Source: Chryseobacterium sp. (lineage in GTDB: Bacteria > Bacteroidota > Bacteroidia > Flavobacteriales > Weeksellaceae). Taken from it: 24,278 nt of DNA. How positions within the stretch are numbered: position 1 is the stretch's first letter; the number at the start of each line of letters is the position of its first letter. The notes under the pieces are model-generated. The model was not told the origin of the DNA. It searched no databases and saw nothing but the letters and a program-made list of their open reading frames with translations. Of this stretch, positions 1 to 7,637 are shown piece after piece. Both the position numbers and the translations under genes were made by a program. The DNA is taken from assembly GCA_003248755.1 (NCBI GenBank), contig QFQW01000054.1, forward strand, positions 1-24,278, written 5' to 3'.

Positions 1-505
1 GCCCAAATCTCAAATAAACAGGACCCTCGTGTGCTGCAGCAGCTAAAGTTGCCGCTTTTGTCTGGTTATAATCACAAGGATTGATCACCGTCATTCCCGG
101 TAACATCTTCATCATCCCAATATCTTCCAAAACTTGGTGCGTTGCGCCATCTTCTCCAAGAGTCACTCCTGCGTGAGAAGCTGCAATTTTCACATTCTTG
201 CCTGAATAAGCCACAGATTGACGAATCTGATCATAAACTCTAGATGTTGCAAAATTGGCGAAAGTTCCTGCAAAAGGAATTTTACCATTAATTGTAAGTC
301 CAGCTGCTAAACCAATCATATTAGCCTCAGCAATCCCAGTTTGGAAAAATCTTTCCGGTGCTTTTTCTATGAACTTCTCCATCTTAAGAGAACCAATAAG
401 ATCAGCACAAAGCGCAACTACATTTGGATTAGTATCTGCCAATTCTGCCAAACCTGCTCCAAAACCGGAACGTGTATCTTTTTTTTCTGTGTATGTAAAT
501 TTCAT
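1..505 (-). CDS. Transketolase, C-terminal subunit (partial, cut by window start)
   Basis: The first 168 residues are visible, starting at an ATG (minus strand, 505); the 3' end lies outside the window. The sequence matches the pyrimidine-binding domain of transketolases (DXS-like fold). GIAEANM at residues 57-63 carries the conserved glutamate (E60) that activates thiamine diphosphate, and SHAGVTLGEDGATHQ (110-124) is the typical histidine-containing stretch. It lies 20 nt downstream of the N-terminal subunit gene, so the two are surely co-transcribed and together form one active enzyme that moves two-carbon ketol units in the non-oxidative pentose phosphate pathway. A single long transketolase is excluded because a stop codon and a new start separate the halves. 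A pyruvate dehydrogenase or DXS beta-like half is less likely given the neighbour. Confidence 0.93.
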   Translation of the reverse strand, partial: MKFTYTEKKDTRSGFGAGLAELADTNPNVVALCADLIGSLKMEKFIEKAPERFFQTGIAEANMIGLAAGLTINGKIPFAGTFANFATSRVYDQIRQSVAYSGKNVKIAASHAGVTLGEDGATHQVLEDIGMMKMLPGMTVINPCDYNQTKAATLAAAAHEGPVYLRFG

Positions 506-525
506 TTTAATCTTAGTTAAACGGA

Positions 526-1377
526 TTAATAATCAGCAGGTGCTTCTAAATACAATTGTTTAAAAGCTGTTTCCAATTGTTCGTCATTAGGAGCTTTCCC
601 ATGCCAAGCATGGCTTCCAACCATAAAGTCTACTCCGCTTCCCATTTCTGTATGAAGAAGAATTGCAACAGGTTTTCCGTTTCCTGTTTCCGATTTTGCT
701 TTATTAAGAATTGCAATAACAGCTTCTAAATCATTACCTTTTTTCTCTTCCAAAACCAGCCATCCAAAAGCTTCTAATTTCGCATGAAGATCTCCTAAAG
801 ACAATACATCATCCGTATCTCCATCAATCTGTCTTCCATTGTAGTCAATCGTTGAAATAATATTGTCTACTTTCTTTGCAGCAGCATACATCAAAGCTTC
901 CCAGTTTTGTCCTTCCTGTAGCTCACCATCACCGTGAAGTGTATAAACCAAAGAATCATCGTCGTCTAATTTTTTACCTTGCGCTGCACCCAACGCTACA
1001 GAAAGGCCCTGGCCTAATGAACCAGATGCTACCCTGACCCCTGGTAAACCTTCGTGTGTTGTTGGATGGCCCTGTAATCTGGAATTTAGTTTTCTGAAAG
1101 TTGCCAATTCTGCCACTGGAAAGAATCCGAATCTTGCCAATGTGCTATAAAAAACAGGAGAAATGTGACCATTGGAAAGAAAGAAAAGATCTTCATTCTT
1201 ACCTTCCATTGTGAAAGGTAATTTGTAATTCAAAATCTCTCCGTAAAGTGCTACGAAATATTCTGTACAACCAAGAGACCCTCCCGGATGACCACTATTC
1301 ACATCGTGAACCATTCTCAGAATATCTCTTCTGATCTGTGTTGAAAGGCTTTTCAGCTCTTCGATTGATTTGCTCAT
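526..1377 (-). CDS. Transketolase, N-terminal (thiamine diphosphate-binding) subunit
   Basis: The 283-residue protein matches the diphosphate-binding domain of transketolase. SGHPGGSLG (28-36) is the family's N-terminal signature. The thiamine diphosphate motif runs from GDGE (149-152) to DYN (178-180), and LQGHPTTHEGLPGV (101-114) and GSLGQGLSVALGAA (119-132) are typical core segments. Conserved histidines H30, H71 and H103 are in place. The length of about 280 residues fits the split form found in many Bacteroidota and archaea, with the catalytic partner encoded directly downstream. Function is the cytosolic, reversible ketol transfer between xylulose 5-phosphate and aldoses. The preceding gap ends in a strong terminator of the upstream gene, so this pair has its own promoter in about 1378-1450, but I see no clean TAnnTTTG box there. 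Confidence 0.95.
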   Translation of the reverse strand: MSKSIEELKSLSTQIRRDILRMVHDVNSGHPGGSLGCTEYFVALYGEILNYKLPFTMEGKNEDLFFLSNGHISPVFYSTLARFGFFPVAELATFRKLNSRLQGHPTTHEGLPGVRVASGSLGQGLSVALGAAQGKKLDDDDSLVYTLHGDGELQEGQNWEALMYAAAKKVDNIISTIDYNGRQIDGDTDDVLSLGDLHAKLEAFGWLVLEEKKGNDLEAVIAILNKAKSETGNGKPVAILLHTEMGSGVDFMVGSHAWHGKAPNDEQLETAFKQLYLEAPADY

Positions 1378-1450
1378 TATATTAGATTTGCTTTCTTGCG
1401 AAATTACGACTTTTTAACGACGTCTAAAAATCTACCTTTATAAAAATTAT

Positions 1451-1483
1451 ATAAAAAAGGCCGCTCAAATATTTGGCGGCCTT
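1451..1483 (-). terminator. Rho-independent terminator of the gene at 1502-2059
   Basis: A perfect 8-bp stem AAGGCCGC / GCGGCCTT (1457-1464 with 1476-1483) closes an 11-nt loop. On the minus strand it is followed by a run of T (complement of 1451-1456). It lies 18 nt beyond the stop of the outer-membrane protein gene and insulates the transketolase genes. Confidence 0.85.
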
Positions 1484-1501
1484 CTAAAAGTTTATTCCGA
1501 A

Positions 1502-2059
1502 TTATTTCCCGAATTTATATGTAAGGCCGAATTGGAATACTCCGTTTCTAGTCGCATCTCCTTCATTCTCTTTTGCGATATCAGTAACACCAGCAACATA
1601 TCTTACGTTAGCACCAAAACTTGACGTAAAATTATATCCGGCCCCTAAACCAATACCCAAATCAAAACCATTTACAAAATCTTTAAAGTCTGCAGAATTC
1701 CCATTTGCTTTAACTTTAGCACTCACCAAGAAACCAAATTCAGGGCCTGCCTCTAAATAAAATTGAGGTGTTGCATTGTACTGAAACATAACCGGCACAG
1801 AGATATAATCTAAATTCATCTTAGCATCTCCTGCACCATCATACTTGGCACCTTTCGCATTGTAAAGCACCTCCGGCTGAAGACTGAAGCTTTCTGCTAG
1901 AGGAACATTCACAAATGCTCCCGCATAAAATGAAAATTTAGCTTTGCTATCATCGAAATTAGAAACACTAGCAACATTCCCTCCTGCCTTAAGACCAAAA
2001 GTTTGCGCATTTGACAAACCACAAACTGCAATCGCAGCTGTTAAAATCAGTTTTTTCAT
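1502..2059 (-). CDS. Outer-membrane beta-barrel protein (PorT-like family)
   Basis: The 185-residue protein begins with a Sec signal peptide (MKKLILTAAIAVCGLSNAQ, cleavage after about residue 18). The rest consists of alternating polar and apolar strands rich in G, Y and F. It contains FSLQPEVLYNAKGAKYDG (58-75) and GFDLGIGLGAGYNFTSSFG (131-149) and ends in a strand with the aromatic/G-K-F-G-K pattern. This is the pattern of the small outer-membrane barrel domain (OMP_b-brl_2) very common in Flavobacteriia. A predicted eight-stranded barrel fits the length. The specific function is unknown; the name PorT-like refers to the fold, not to a demonstrated secretion role. It has its own terminator and a candidate promoter, so it is monocistronic. 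The next gene encodes another small barrel protein of different sequence. Confidence 0.85.
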   Translation of the reverse strand: MKKLILTAAIAVCGLSNAQTFGLKAGGNVASVSNFDDSKAKFSFYAGAFVNVPLAESFSLQPEVLYNAKGAKYDGAGDAKMNLDYISVPVMFQYNATPQFYLEAGPEFGFLVSAKVKANGNSADFKDFVNGFDLGIGLGAGYNFTSSFGANVRYVAGVTDIAKENEGDATRNGVFQFGLTYKFGK

Positions 2060-2107
2060 AGTTGTAATTTTAAAAAATGTTATTAATTTTAGTTTAATTA
2101 AACATCG

Positions 2108-2137
2108 CTAAATTAACATTTTTAGCTTAAGATGCAA
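2108..2137 (-). promoter_or_regulatory. Candidate promoter of the outer-membrane protein gene at 1502-2059
   Basis: On the minus strand a TTG (complement of 2135-2137) is followed after 19 nt by TAATTTAG (complement of 2108-2115). This is one base away from the flavobacterial TAnnTTTG box, with standard spacing. It would give a leader of about 45 nt. Prediction by pattern only. Confidence 0.35.
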
Positions 2138-2179
2138 GTTAAACTGTAATATTAATAAAAACAAATGATTACAAATAGA

Positions 2180-2211
2180 AAAACTCCGACTAAAAAAAGC
2201 CGAAGTTTTTT
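2180..2211 (-). terminator. Terminator of the gene at 2233-2712
   Basis: An 11-bp stem with two G-U pairs (2180-2190 with 2199-2209) surrounds an A-rich loop. On the minus strand the second arm ends in a T run (GTTTTT). It lies 22 nt after the stop codon. The plus strand also reads a T run after the stem, but no plus-strand gene needs it. Confidence 0.75.
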
Positions 2212-2232
2212 ATCTTTTATAAATATCAATAT

Positions 2233-2712
2233 TTATTTCAAGAAGAAATTATACCCGATATTAACTGCACCAACCGAGTAGTCATTGCTCACTCCCTGAT
2301 ACCCCAAATACAATTCTCCCTGAGAGAAATTATACGCTACTTTCGGCTGGAAATAGAAACCACCATCCATGTAATCTTTAGTGGCAAATCCATAACCAAG
2401 ATCCAATCCTAAAGAAACAGGAGATCCGGAAAATCTATATTTTCCAGCAACCGCCAATGGAATAAATCCAAAATCGTCATAATCCCATCCATTCTTACTT
2501 TTCCCAAAAAAATGTGAATAGCCTGTAGCTACACCTAAATCAAAACTTGGCGCAACATTCCACATATAAGCACCATCTAAACCTAGAGTAAAAGAAGAAA
2601 CATCTCCCGCATCCGCAACCGGGATACCGATATGAGCCCCTATCTTAAACCCTTCTTGCGCACTAGCAAGTCCAAAAACTGCAAAAGCAGCTAGTAAAAA
2701 AAACTTTTTCAT
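2233..2712 (-). CDS. Small outer-membrane beta-barrel protein
   Basis: The 159-residue protein has a clear signal peptide (MKKFFLLAAFAVFGLASAQ) and then short amphipathic strands rich in glycine and aromatics, such as GFIPLAVAGKYRFSG (82-96) and LGLDLGYGFA (101-110). It ends in the strand VNIGYNFFLK. The pattern is that of a small outer-membrane barrel of the kind abundant in Chryseobacterium-like genomes. I do not recognise a functional family. It is shorter than the neighbour at 1502-2059 and not closely similar to it beyond the signal peptide, so a recent duplication is unlikely. A terminator follows directly. The product should sit in the outer membrane after Sec export and assembly by the Bam machinery. 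Confidence 0.8.
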   Translation of the reverse strand: MKKFFLLAAFAVFGLASAQEGFKIGAHIGIPVADAGDVSSFTLGLDGAYMWNVAPSFDLGVATGYSHFFGKSKNGWDYDDFGFIPLAVAGKYRFSGSPVSLGLDLGYGFATKDYMDGGFYFQPKVAYNFSQGELYLGYQGVSNDYSVGAVNIGYNFFLK

Positions 2713-2766
2713 AGTTCTAAAAATTTAAATTTTTCAAATAACTACTACCAAGTTTTATACCAAATA

Positions 2767-3720
2767 TTAAGACTTATTTTTCTCACTATTGTTATAAGCA
2801 ACGATAATCTTTTTCACCACGGGATGCCTCACAACATCTTCTTCTGTAAGGTGAACAAACCCAATTTCTTCCACGTCTTTCAGAATAGTCATCGATTCTT
2901 TCAGTCCAGATTGTTGTTTTGGAGGAAGATCTATCTGACTTGGATCTCCAGTAATGATAAATTTTGCGTTCATTCCCATTCTGGTTAGGAACATTTTCAT
3001 TTGGGAATGAGTTGTATTTTGAGCTTCATCTAGAATTACAAACGCTTCATCTAAAGTTCGTCCTCTCATAAAGGCTAAAGGAGCAACTTCGATGACTTTT
3101 TTCTCCATATAACCTTCCAGCTTCTCGTGTGGAATCATATCTCTCAAAGCATCATAAAGTGGCTGCAAATAAGGATCTAATTTTTCTTTGAGATCTCCCG
3201 GAAGAAAACCTAAACTCTCACCAGCTTCTACTGCGGGTCTCGTTAAAATAATCCTTTTAACCTCTTTATCACGGAGCGCTCTTACTGCCAAAGCAACACT
3301 CGTATAGGTTTTACCTGTCCCTGCCGGTCCAATTGCAAAGACCATATCTTTCTTCTCAGAAACTTTCACAAGTTTCTTCAGATTTGTAGTTTTTGCCTTG
3401 ATAACCTTTCCATTAACACCTTTTACAATGATGTCCTGGTCAAAGACCAAATGTTTTTCGGAGTCGTCTTTCAATTTGAGAAGAGATTCCAATTGTTTAA
3501 TTTCTAAAGAATTGTGCTTGGAAATATAATCCGAAATATCATCAAGTTTCTTCTTCAGAAGATCCAAAGTTTCACGATTCCCCATTGCAAATACAAAATT
3601 ATCTCTGCCCGTGATCTTAAGTGTTGGAAAACTGGATTTTATAAGATTAAAATTTTGATTCTGAACACCATAAAATGTTTTGGTGTTTATACCTTCAAGT
3701 TCATAATTTATTTCGAACAT
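2767..3720 (-). CDS. phoH: PhoH family ATPase
   Basis: The 317-residue protein has an N-terminal region of about 100 residues and then a P-loop NTPase domain. The Walker A motif GPAGTGKT is at 131-138, Walker B VILDEAQN at 228-235, and the helicase-like motif ITGDPSQIDLP at 256-266. RPAVEAGESLGFLPGDLKEK (161-180) is the diagnostic PhoH stretch. Length and layout are those of ordinary bacterial PhoH (about 320 residues). PhoH-like proteins are cytoplasmic ATPases with proposed RNA-related roles; the E. coli member is phosphate-regulated, but no Pho box is visible here and regulation should not be assumed. The gene is divergent from the SAM hydrolase gene across a 100-nt gap that holds candidate promoters for both. 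Confidence 0.95.
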   Translation of the reverse strand: MFEINYELEGINTKTFYGVQNQNFNLIKSSFPTLKITGRDNFVFAMGNRETLDLLKKKLDDISDYISKHNSLEIKQLESLLKLKDDSEKHLVFDQDIIVKGVNGKVIKAKTTNLKKLVKVSEKKDMVFAIGPAGTGKTYTSVALAVRALRDKEVKRIILTRPAVEAGESLGFLPGDLKEKLDPYLQPLYDALRDMIPHEKLEGYMEKKVIEVAPLAFMRGRTLDEAFVILDEAQNTTHSQMKMFLTRMGMNAKFIITGDPSQIDLPPKQQSGLKESMTILKDVEEIGFVHLTEEDVVRHPVVKKIIVAYNNSEKNKS

Positions 3721-3744
3721 ATATAATATTAGGAGTTAGTCTAA

Positions 3745-3770
3745 CAAATATAAGAATAGATTCGATACAA
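3745..3770 (-). promoter_or_regulatory. Candidate promoter of phoH
   Basis: The minus strand reads TTG (complement of 3768-3770), 15 nt, then TATATTTG (complement of 3745-3752), an exact match to the flavobacterial TAnnTTTG box. The spacer is slightly short. The box lies 24 nt before the phoH start. Confidence 0.45.
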
Positions 3771-3796
3771 TATGATCCTTTAAAATTGAATTGTAT

Positions 3797-3804
3797 TAAA
3801 TTTG
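3797..3804 (+). promoter_or_regulatory. Candidate -7 box of the SAM hydrolase gene
   Basis: TAAATTTG matches TAnnTTTG exactly and ends 16 nt before the ATG, which would leave a leader of about 10 nt. No TTG is found at the usual upstream distance. Confidence 0.4.
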
Positions 3805-3820
3805 CAATAAATCTAAAAAA

Positions 3821-4648
3821 ATGTCAGTCATTACACTCACTTCGGATTACGGACTCATAGATCATCGCGTTGCGAGCATGAAAGGTAAAATCCTTAGCTG
3901 GAGCGAAGAAGTAAAAGTAGTTGATATCACCCATAACATTACAGCATATAATCTTTTACAAACAGCTTACATTGTTCGTAATGCCTATAAATTCTTTCCG
4001 GAAGGGAGTATTCATATTATTTCCGTAGACAGTTTTTATCACAAATCCAGAAAGAACATTATTGTAAAAATTGATGGTCATTATTTTATATGTGCAGACA
4101 ACGGAATTACCAACCTGATGTTCTTTGATATAAAACCAGAAGCCATCTATGAAATTACTTTAAACAATCGGTTCGATGATAAAGTTTCTTTTCCATCAAC
4201 AGACATTTTTGTACCTGCTGCCATGCATCTTTACAAAGGCGGACTTCCCGAGGTAATTGGCAGAAAAATTAAATCAATAAAAGATATTTCTTTTCCCAGA
4301 GCCATTTATAACGAGAACGAAAAAATGATTGTCGGCGAAGTGATGTATATCGATAATTTTGGAAATGTTGTTTCTAATATCAGTAGGAAATTTTTTGAGA
4401 AACAAGCTTCTGTATCAGGCAATTTCACCGTCAAATTCAGAAATATTGTTTTGACTAAAATTCTAGACCAATACACAGATGTTGTAACAGACTGGAGCAG
4501 AGAACAAGAGTTTCACGGAAAATCCTCGGTTATTTTCAATGATGCTGATTTGCTAGAAATTACTATCTACAAAGGCAGTGTTTTGAATGGTGCTTCTACT
4601 TTATTCGGGATGAACACGGGAGAAAAAATATATGTAGAATTTCAATAA
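3821..4648 (+). CDS. S-adenosyl-L-methionine hydrolase (adenosine-forming), DUF62 family
   Basis: The 275-residue protein matches the DUF62 / SAM hydroxide adenosyltransferase family, relatives of fluorinase and chlorinase, which split SAM with water into adenosine and methionine. Visible signatures are LTSDYG (6-11), VVDITHNI (33-40), ISVD (67-70) with R77 nearby, CADNGI (91-96) and DIFVPAAMHL (128-137). D70 and R77 fit the Asp-Arg pair of the described catalytic triad. The stretch that usually reads FHGRD is FPSTD here (124-128), so the canonical histidine is absent (see findings). The length is normal. The start follows a candidate promoter, and the gene ends at a bidirectional terminator shared with the protease gene. 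I see no neighbour that reveals a specific substrate pathway. Confidence 0.85.
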   Translation: MSVITLTSDYGLIDHRVASMKGKILSWSEEVKVVDITHNITAYNLLQTAYIVRNAYKFFPEGSIHIISVDSFYHKSRKNIIVKIDGHYFICADNGITNLMFFDIKPEAIYEITLNNRFDDKVSFPSTDIFVPAAMHLYKGGLPEVIGRKIKSIKDISFPRAIYNENEKMIVGEVMYIDNFGNVVSNISRKFFEKQASVSGNFTVKFRNIVLTKILDQYTDVVTDWSREQEFHGKSSVIFNDADLLEITIYKGSVLNGASTLFGMNTGEKIYVEFQ

Positions 4649-4679
4649 AAAAAGCCAACAAATATTTGTTGGCTTTTTC
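4649..4679. terminator. Bidirectional terminator between convergent genes
   Basis: A 10-bp perfect stem AGCCAACAAA / TTTGTTGGCT (4653-4662 with 4665-4674) is flanked by A runs on the left and T runs on the right, so it works on either strand. It lies directly after the stop of the SAM hydrolase gene and 15 nt beyond the stop of the opposing protease gene. Confidence 0.9.
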
Positions 4680-4693
4680 TTGATTGAGAAATA

Positions 4694-6859
4694 TTATTCT
4701 TTGACTAATTTTTTACTGATTGTTTCTTTTGAAGACTTGATTGTTACAATATATGTTCCTGTCTTTAATCTTGAAACATCAAAGCTGTTTTTTGAAATCG
4801 AATCAGAATTAAATTCCTTCAGCAACTTACCAGATTGATCAAACAATTTCACATTTTCAATCTTCTGTTGTCCATCAATTTTAAATTGATTCTTAACCGG
4901 ATTCGGAGAAATTGAAATTGATTTTTTTGAATTAAATTCATCTATTCCTAAAACAGAACAGCTTAATAATGCTTTAAAACCTGGCTCATTAACCATTGCA
5001 TCCGATCTGAAAACCAATGTAATTGCACCTGTTGCATGAGTAGATTCAAAAGGCCCTCTAATCGTTGTTCCAGACATATTATTAGCGCCTGAGAAAATAG
5101 GAGAAGTCGTAGATGGACCGTTCCTAACTGTCAAGAAATCATAACTTTGCTCCAAATTAAATTCTTGAAAAGTTATTTTCATTTTTTCATTTTCATTTTC
5201 AGGATAGAATGTTTTACTCCATGATTCGTTATCAGAATAATTACCATCAGTCCCGCCTGTATCTGTTATTATTTTTCCACACCAATCATCGTCCGTTAAA
5301 ATGATTTGAGATCTTTGATATGCAGGTGAACAATCTGTACCTATTTCTATTTTATAAAAAGTTCCCTGTGAAAGACCACTAATTGTAAAGCTTTTTTCTG
5401 TAGTATTCCCAGACTGAACCACAGTTCCATTCATTAAACTCACTCGGTATTTCCACTCTGCAGAAGTGGCGTCAGTAATAACAACTGAAGCTGTAGTCTT
5501 AGCAACAATAGGAATAGATAATCCAGTAACTGTCGTTGCACAAGCCGTTACACAATTTCCGCTCAAACAAGCTTTAGAATCAACTGTTTGTCTGATTAAA
5601 GCTCCTGGTTGTTCGCCAAAACCTTTTGTAAAATTGATTCCAGTTGAAACCAAATGGCAATAACTCATAATAGTTCCTCCACCACTAGGGATTGGCCCAA
5701 TAGGACAGTCACCTTCTGCCAGTTCCGGATTATAAGTTGGAGCGCATCCATCAATAGCAGTCGCATTACCATTCCATGAGCAAGCGTGAGTGTGAGGAGA
5801 ACCTAATGCATGCCCCATCTCATGCGTCATCGCCATAATGGTCCAAGAATAAGTAGGGATATTATTATAAGTCATATTAATTCCAGAATAAGCATAACGA
5901 TTGTTTGTACACAAAGAGTTAAGATAAGCTACACTGGTTGTAGAAGGATAATTTACTAGATGCGCAAGATCTCCTTCAAATGTAGTTCTGTTGGACCTAA
6001 ATGCAGCTAAGTTTGCACTATAAGTACCCGTATAAGGATCTGCTGTTTCCCAAACATACACAGTTTTTAAAGACATTTTAACACCATCATTAACATATAG
6101 TGTATTGATATTATTATGAACAGCAGATATCCAGTTAATTGTATTAGTTACATCGCTACCATTTTGTTGAAAAGGCTTATAACAAATCTCATAATAAACT
6201 CTCACACAAGCATCTGTCATCTGTGGAGCTTTGGAAGCTTTGGGATCAAATGTTATTTTTTGTCTTTCATTCTCCATCAGTTCGTCAGCAGAACAAATGA
6301 ACGGGTTAGTTCCAGTCAATTTTTGATCATTATAAACAACAAAATCTTCCGAATTAAGAGCCTTACCTAAAGTCACGTTCCCAATATTATTCGCAGAAGC
6401 AATGCCCACTACGTCATTATCAAAAAAACTGAACGCAACAACCGATGTATTATCACCTTTGATAATTCCTCTATAAAAAACTCCTTTTTTATAATTAGTA
6501 ACTTGTCTCTTGTTGGTTTCTGCCTTGAACTCCGGAGAATAGATATCAACCCTTACCATTTCTACTGTAAGCTGCCTATCCTCAAAAGGAAAATCCATCT
6601 CCAATGCTTCTGGTTTTTCATTTACTAAATTTGTTAATTGCTTTTTATCCAACTTCAACACCTTAGCATCTCTCGCAGCTTGTTGATAAACCATTTGTTT
6701 ATCACTAATATTATCCAAAGTAAATGGATTAACTTTCTTAAATACTACTTTTTTGTTCTGAAAATCTTTTACTTCTTTCGCAATAGGCCTTAAGCTAGCC
6801 TGTGCAGAAAAAAGAACAAAAACATAAACCGTTAAAAACAGTTGTAAAATTCTTTTCAT
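4694..6859 (-). CDS. Secreted metzincin zinc protease with CUB-like domain and T9SS sorting domain
   Basis: The 721-residue precursor starts with a signal peptide (1 to about 22) and a propeptide-like region (23 to about 210). The protease domain (about 215-435) has the reprolysin-type zinc site HEMGHALGSPHTH at 346-358, with zinc ligands H346, H350 and H356, catalytic E347, and the Met-turn IMSYCH at 397-402. A fibronectin type III-like segment follows (about 440-520), then a CUB-like domain (about 527-635) with DFLTVRNGPSTTSP (574-587). A C-terminal type IX sorting domain (about 645-721) starts at ISPNPVKNQFKI and contains LKTGTYIVTI (698-707). The protein should cross the outer membrane by T9SS and be released or anchored at the cell surface as a degradative enzyme. 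Its substrate is unknown. The gene is monocistronic and divergent from hemJ. Confidence 0.93.
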   Translation of the reverse strand: MKRILQLFLTVYVFVLFSAQASLRPIAKEVKDFQNKKVVFKKVNPFTLDNISDKQMVYQQAARDAKVLKLDKKQLTNLVNEKPEALEMDFPFEDRQLTVEMVRVDIYSPEFKAETNKRQVTNYKKGVFYRGIIKGDNTSVVAFSFFDNDVVGIASANNIGNVTLGKALNSEDFVVYNDQKLTGTNPFICSADELMENERQKITFDPKASKAPQMTDACVRVYYEICYKPFQQNGSDVTNTINWISAVHNNINTLYVNDGVKMSLKTVYVWETADPYTGTYSANLAAFRSNRTTFEGDLAHLVNYPSTTSVAYLNSLCTNNRYAYSGINMTYNNIPTYSWTIMAMTHEMGHALGSPHTHACSWNGNATAIDGCAPTYNPELAEGDCPIGPIPSGGGTIMSYCHLVSTGINFTKGFGEQPGALIRQTVDSKACLSGNCVTACATTVTGLSIPIVAKTTASVVITDATSAEWKYRVSLMNGTVVQSGNTTEKSFTISGLSQGTFYKIEIGTDCSPAYQRSQIILTDDDWCGKIITDTGGTDGNYSDNESWSKTFYPENENEKMKITFQEFNLEQSYDFLTVRNGPSTTSPIFSGANNMSGTTIRGPFESTHATGAITLVFRSDAMVNEPGFKALLSCSVLGIDEFNSKKSISISPNPVKNQFKIDGQQKIENVKLFDQSGKLLKEFNSDSISKNSFDVSRLKTGTYIVTIKSSKETISKKLVKE

Positions 6860-6979
6860 ATAAACTTTTTTTTTAATTTTTACAAAAAAAGTAATTATAA
6901 ATCAATTACGCTAAGAATATCGCATTTTTAACATTCTAAATTAGAATTGATAAATGTCTTTTAATTTTAGACATTAGAT

Positions 6980-6987
6980 TATCTTTG
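6980..6987 (+). promoter_or_regulatory. Candidate -7 box of hemJ
   Basis: TATCTTTG is an exact TAnnTTTG match and ends 15 nt before the hemJ ATG. The only upstream TTG (6947-6949) is 30 nt away, too far for the usual spacing. Confidence 0.45.
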
Positions 6988-7002
6988 CAAAAAAATCCGT
7001 AG

Positions 7003-7569
7003 ATGCTTTATACGATTATCAAGGCAATTCATATTATTTTTATGGTAAGTTATTTTGCTGGCATCTTTTATTTGGTGAGATTGTTTGTTTATTATAAGGA
7101 CACTGATGAATTCGATGAAGTGAAACAGCAGATTCTCAGGAATCAATACAGCTTTATGGCAGTCAGACTTTGGAATATCATCACTGTTCCCGCCGGAATT
7201 CTAATGTTATTAAGTGGACTCACTATGATTTTTCTTAATTCCGGATTACTGAAAACGCCTTGGTTTCATCTGAAACTGACATTTCTCCTTGGACTTGGAA
7301 TTTACCATGTCTGGTGCTGGAAAAGAGTTAAAGAGCTGAAACACCTCAACGGTAACTCACTTTCTATACCGAATATCAAGCTTCGACAATTCAATGAGAT
7401 TGCAACCTTTATTTTATTCGCAGTTGTTTTTACAGTAATTCTGAAATATTCCGTTATACAATATTGGTGGCAACTGTTACTTGGATTTTTCGGAATCATT
7501 ATTTTGATAACTACCATTGTAAAACTGGTGAATAACAACAAAGATAAAACAACAAAGAGTAAAGACTAA
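7003..7569 (+). CDS. hemJ: Protoporphyrinogen IX oxidase HemJ
   Basis: The 188-residue integral membrane protein matches HemJ (UPF0093 family), which oxidises protoporphyrinogen IX to protoporphyrin IX in haem synthesis in bacteria lacking HemY or HemG. HIIFMVSYFAGIFYLVRLFV (10-29) is the typical first membrane helix, with the conserved H10. WFHLKL (87-92) and RQFNE (128-132) are the other family blocks. About five membrane segments can be predicted (roughly 5-28, 52-77, 83-103, 132-148, 154-173). The tail is lysine-rich and cytosolic. The gene seems to have its own promoter and stands before gldF with a 68-nt gap that carries a repeat, so co-transcription with gldFG is possible but not shown. 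A CopD-type copper protein is the main alternative and is less likely. Confidence 0.9.
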   Translation: MLYTIIKAIHIIFMVSYFAGIFYLVRLFVYYKDTDEFDEVKQQILRNQYSFMAVRLWNIITVPAGILMLLSGLTMIFLNSGLLKTPWFHLKLTFLLGLGIYHVWCWKRVKELKHLNGNSLSIPNIKLRQFNEIATFILFAVVFTVILKYSVIQYWWQLLLGFFGIIILITTIVKLVNNNKDKTTKSKD

Positions 7570-7575
7570 TAATAA

Positions 7576-7600
7576 GGCTTCGAGAACCTCAGCCTGACAA
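7576..7600 (+). repeat. Short intergenic palindrome-family repeat, copy 1
   Basis: GGCTTCGAGAACCTCAGCCTGACAA lies between hemJ and gldF. Near-identical copies occur at 12688-12713 (inverted), 17001-17023 and 17041-17063 (inverted). Confidence 0.75.
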
Positions 7601-7637
7601 AACAAAATAATCAATCATCATTTATCAATTATCAATT

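Noticed and set aside
255..563. Open frame of 102 codons on the plus strand across the transketolase subunits
   Set aside because: It spans the end of one real gene and the start of another on the opposite strand and has no recognisable domain.
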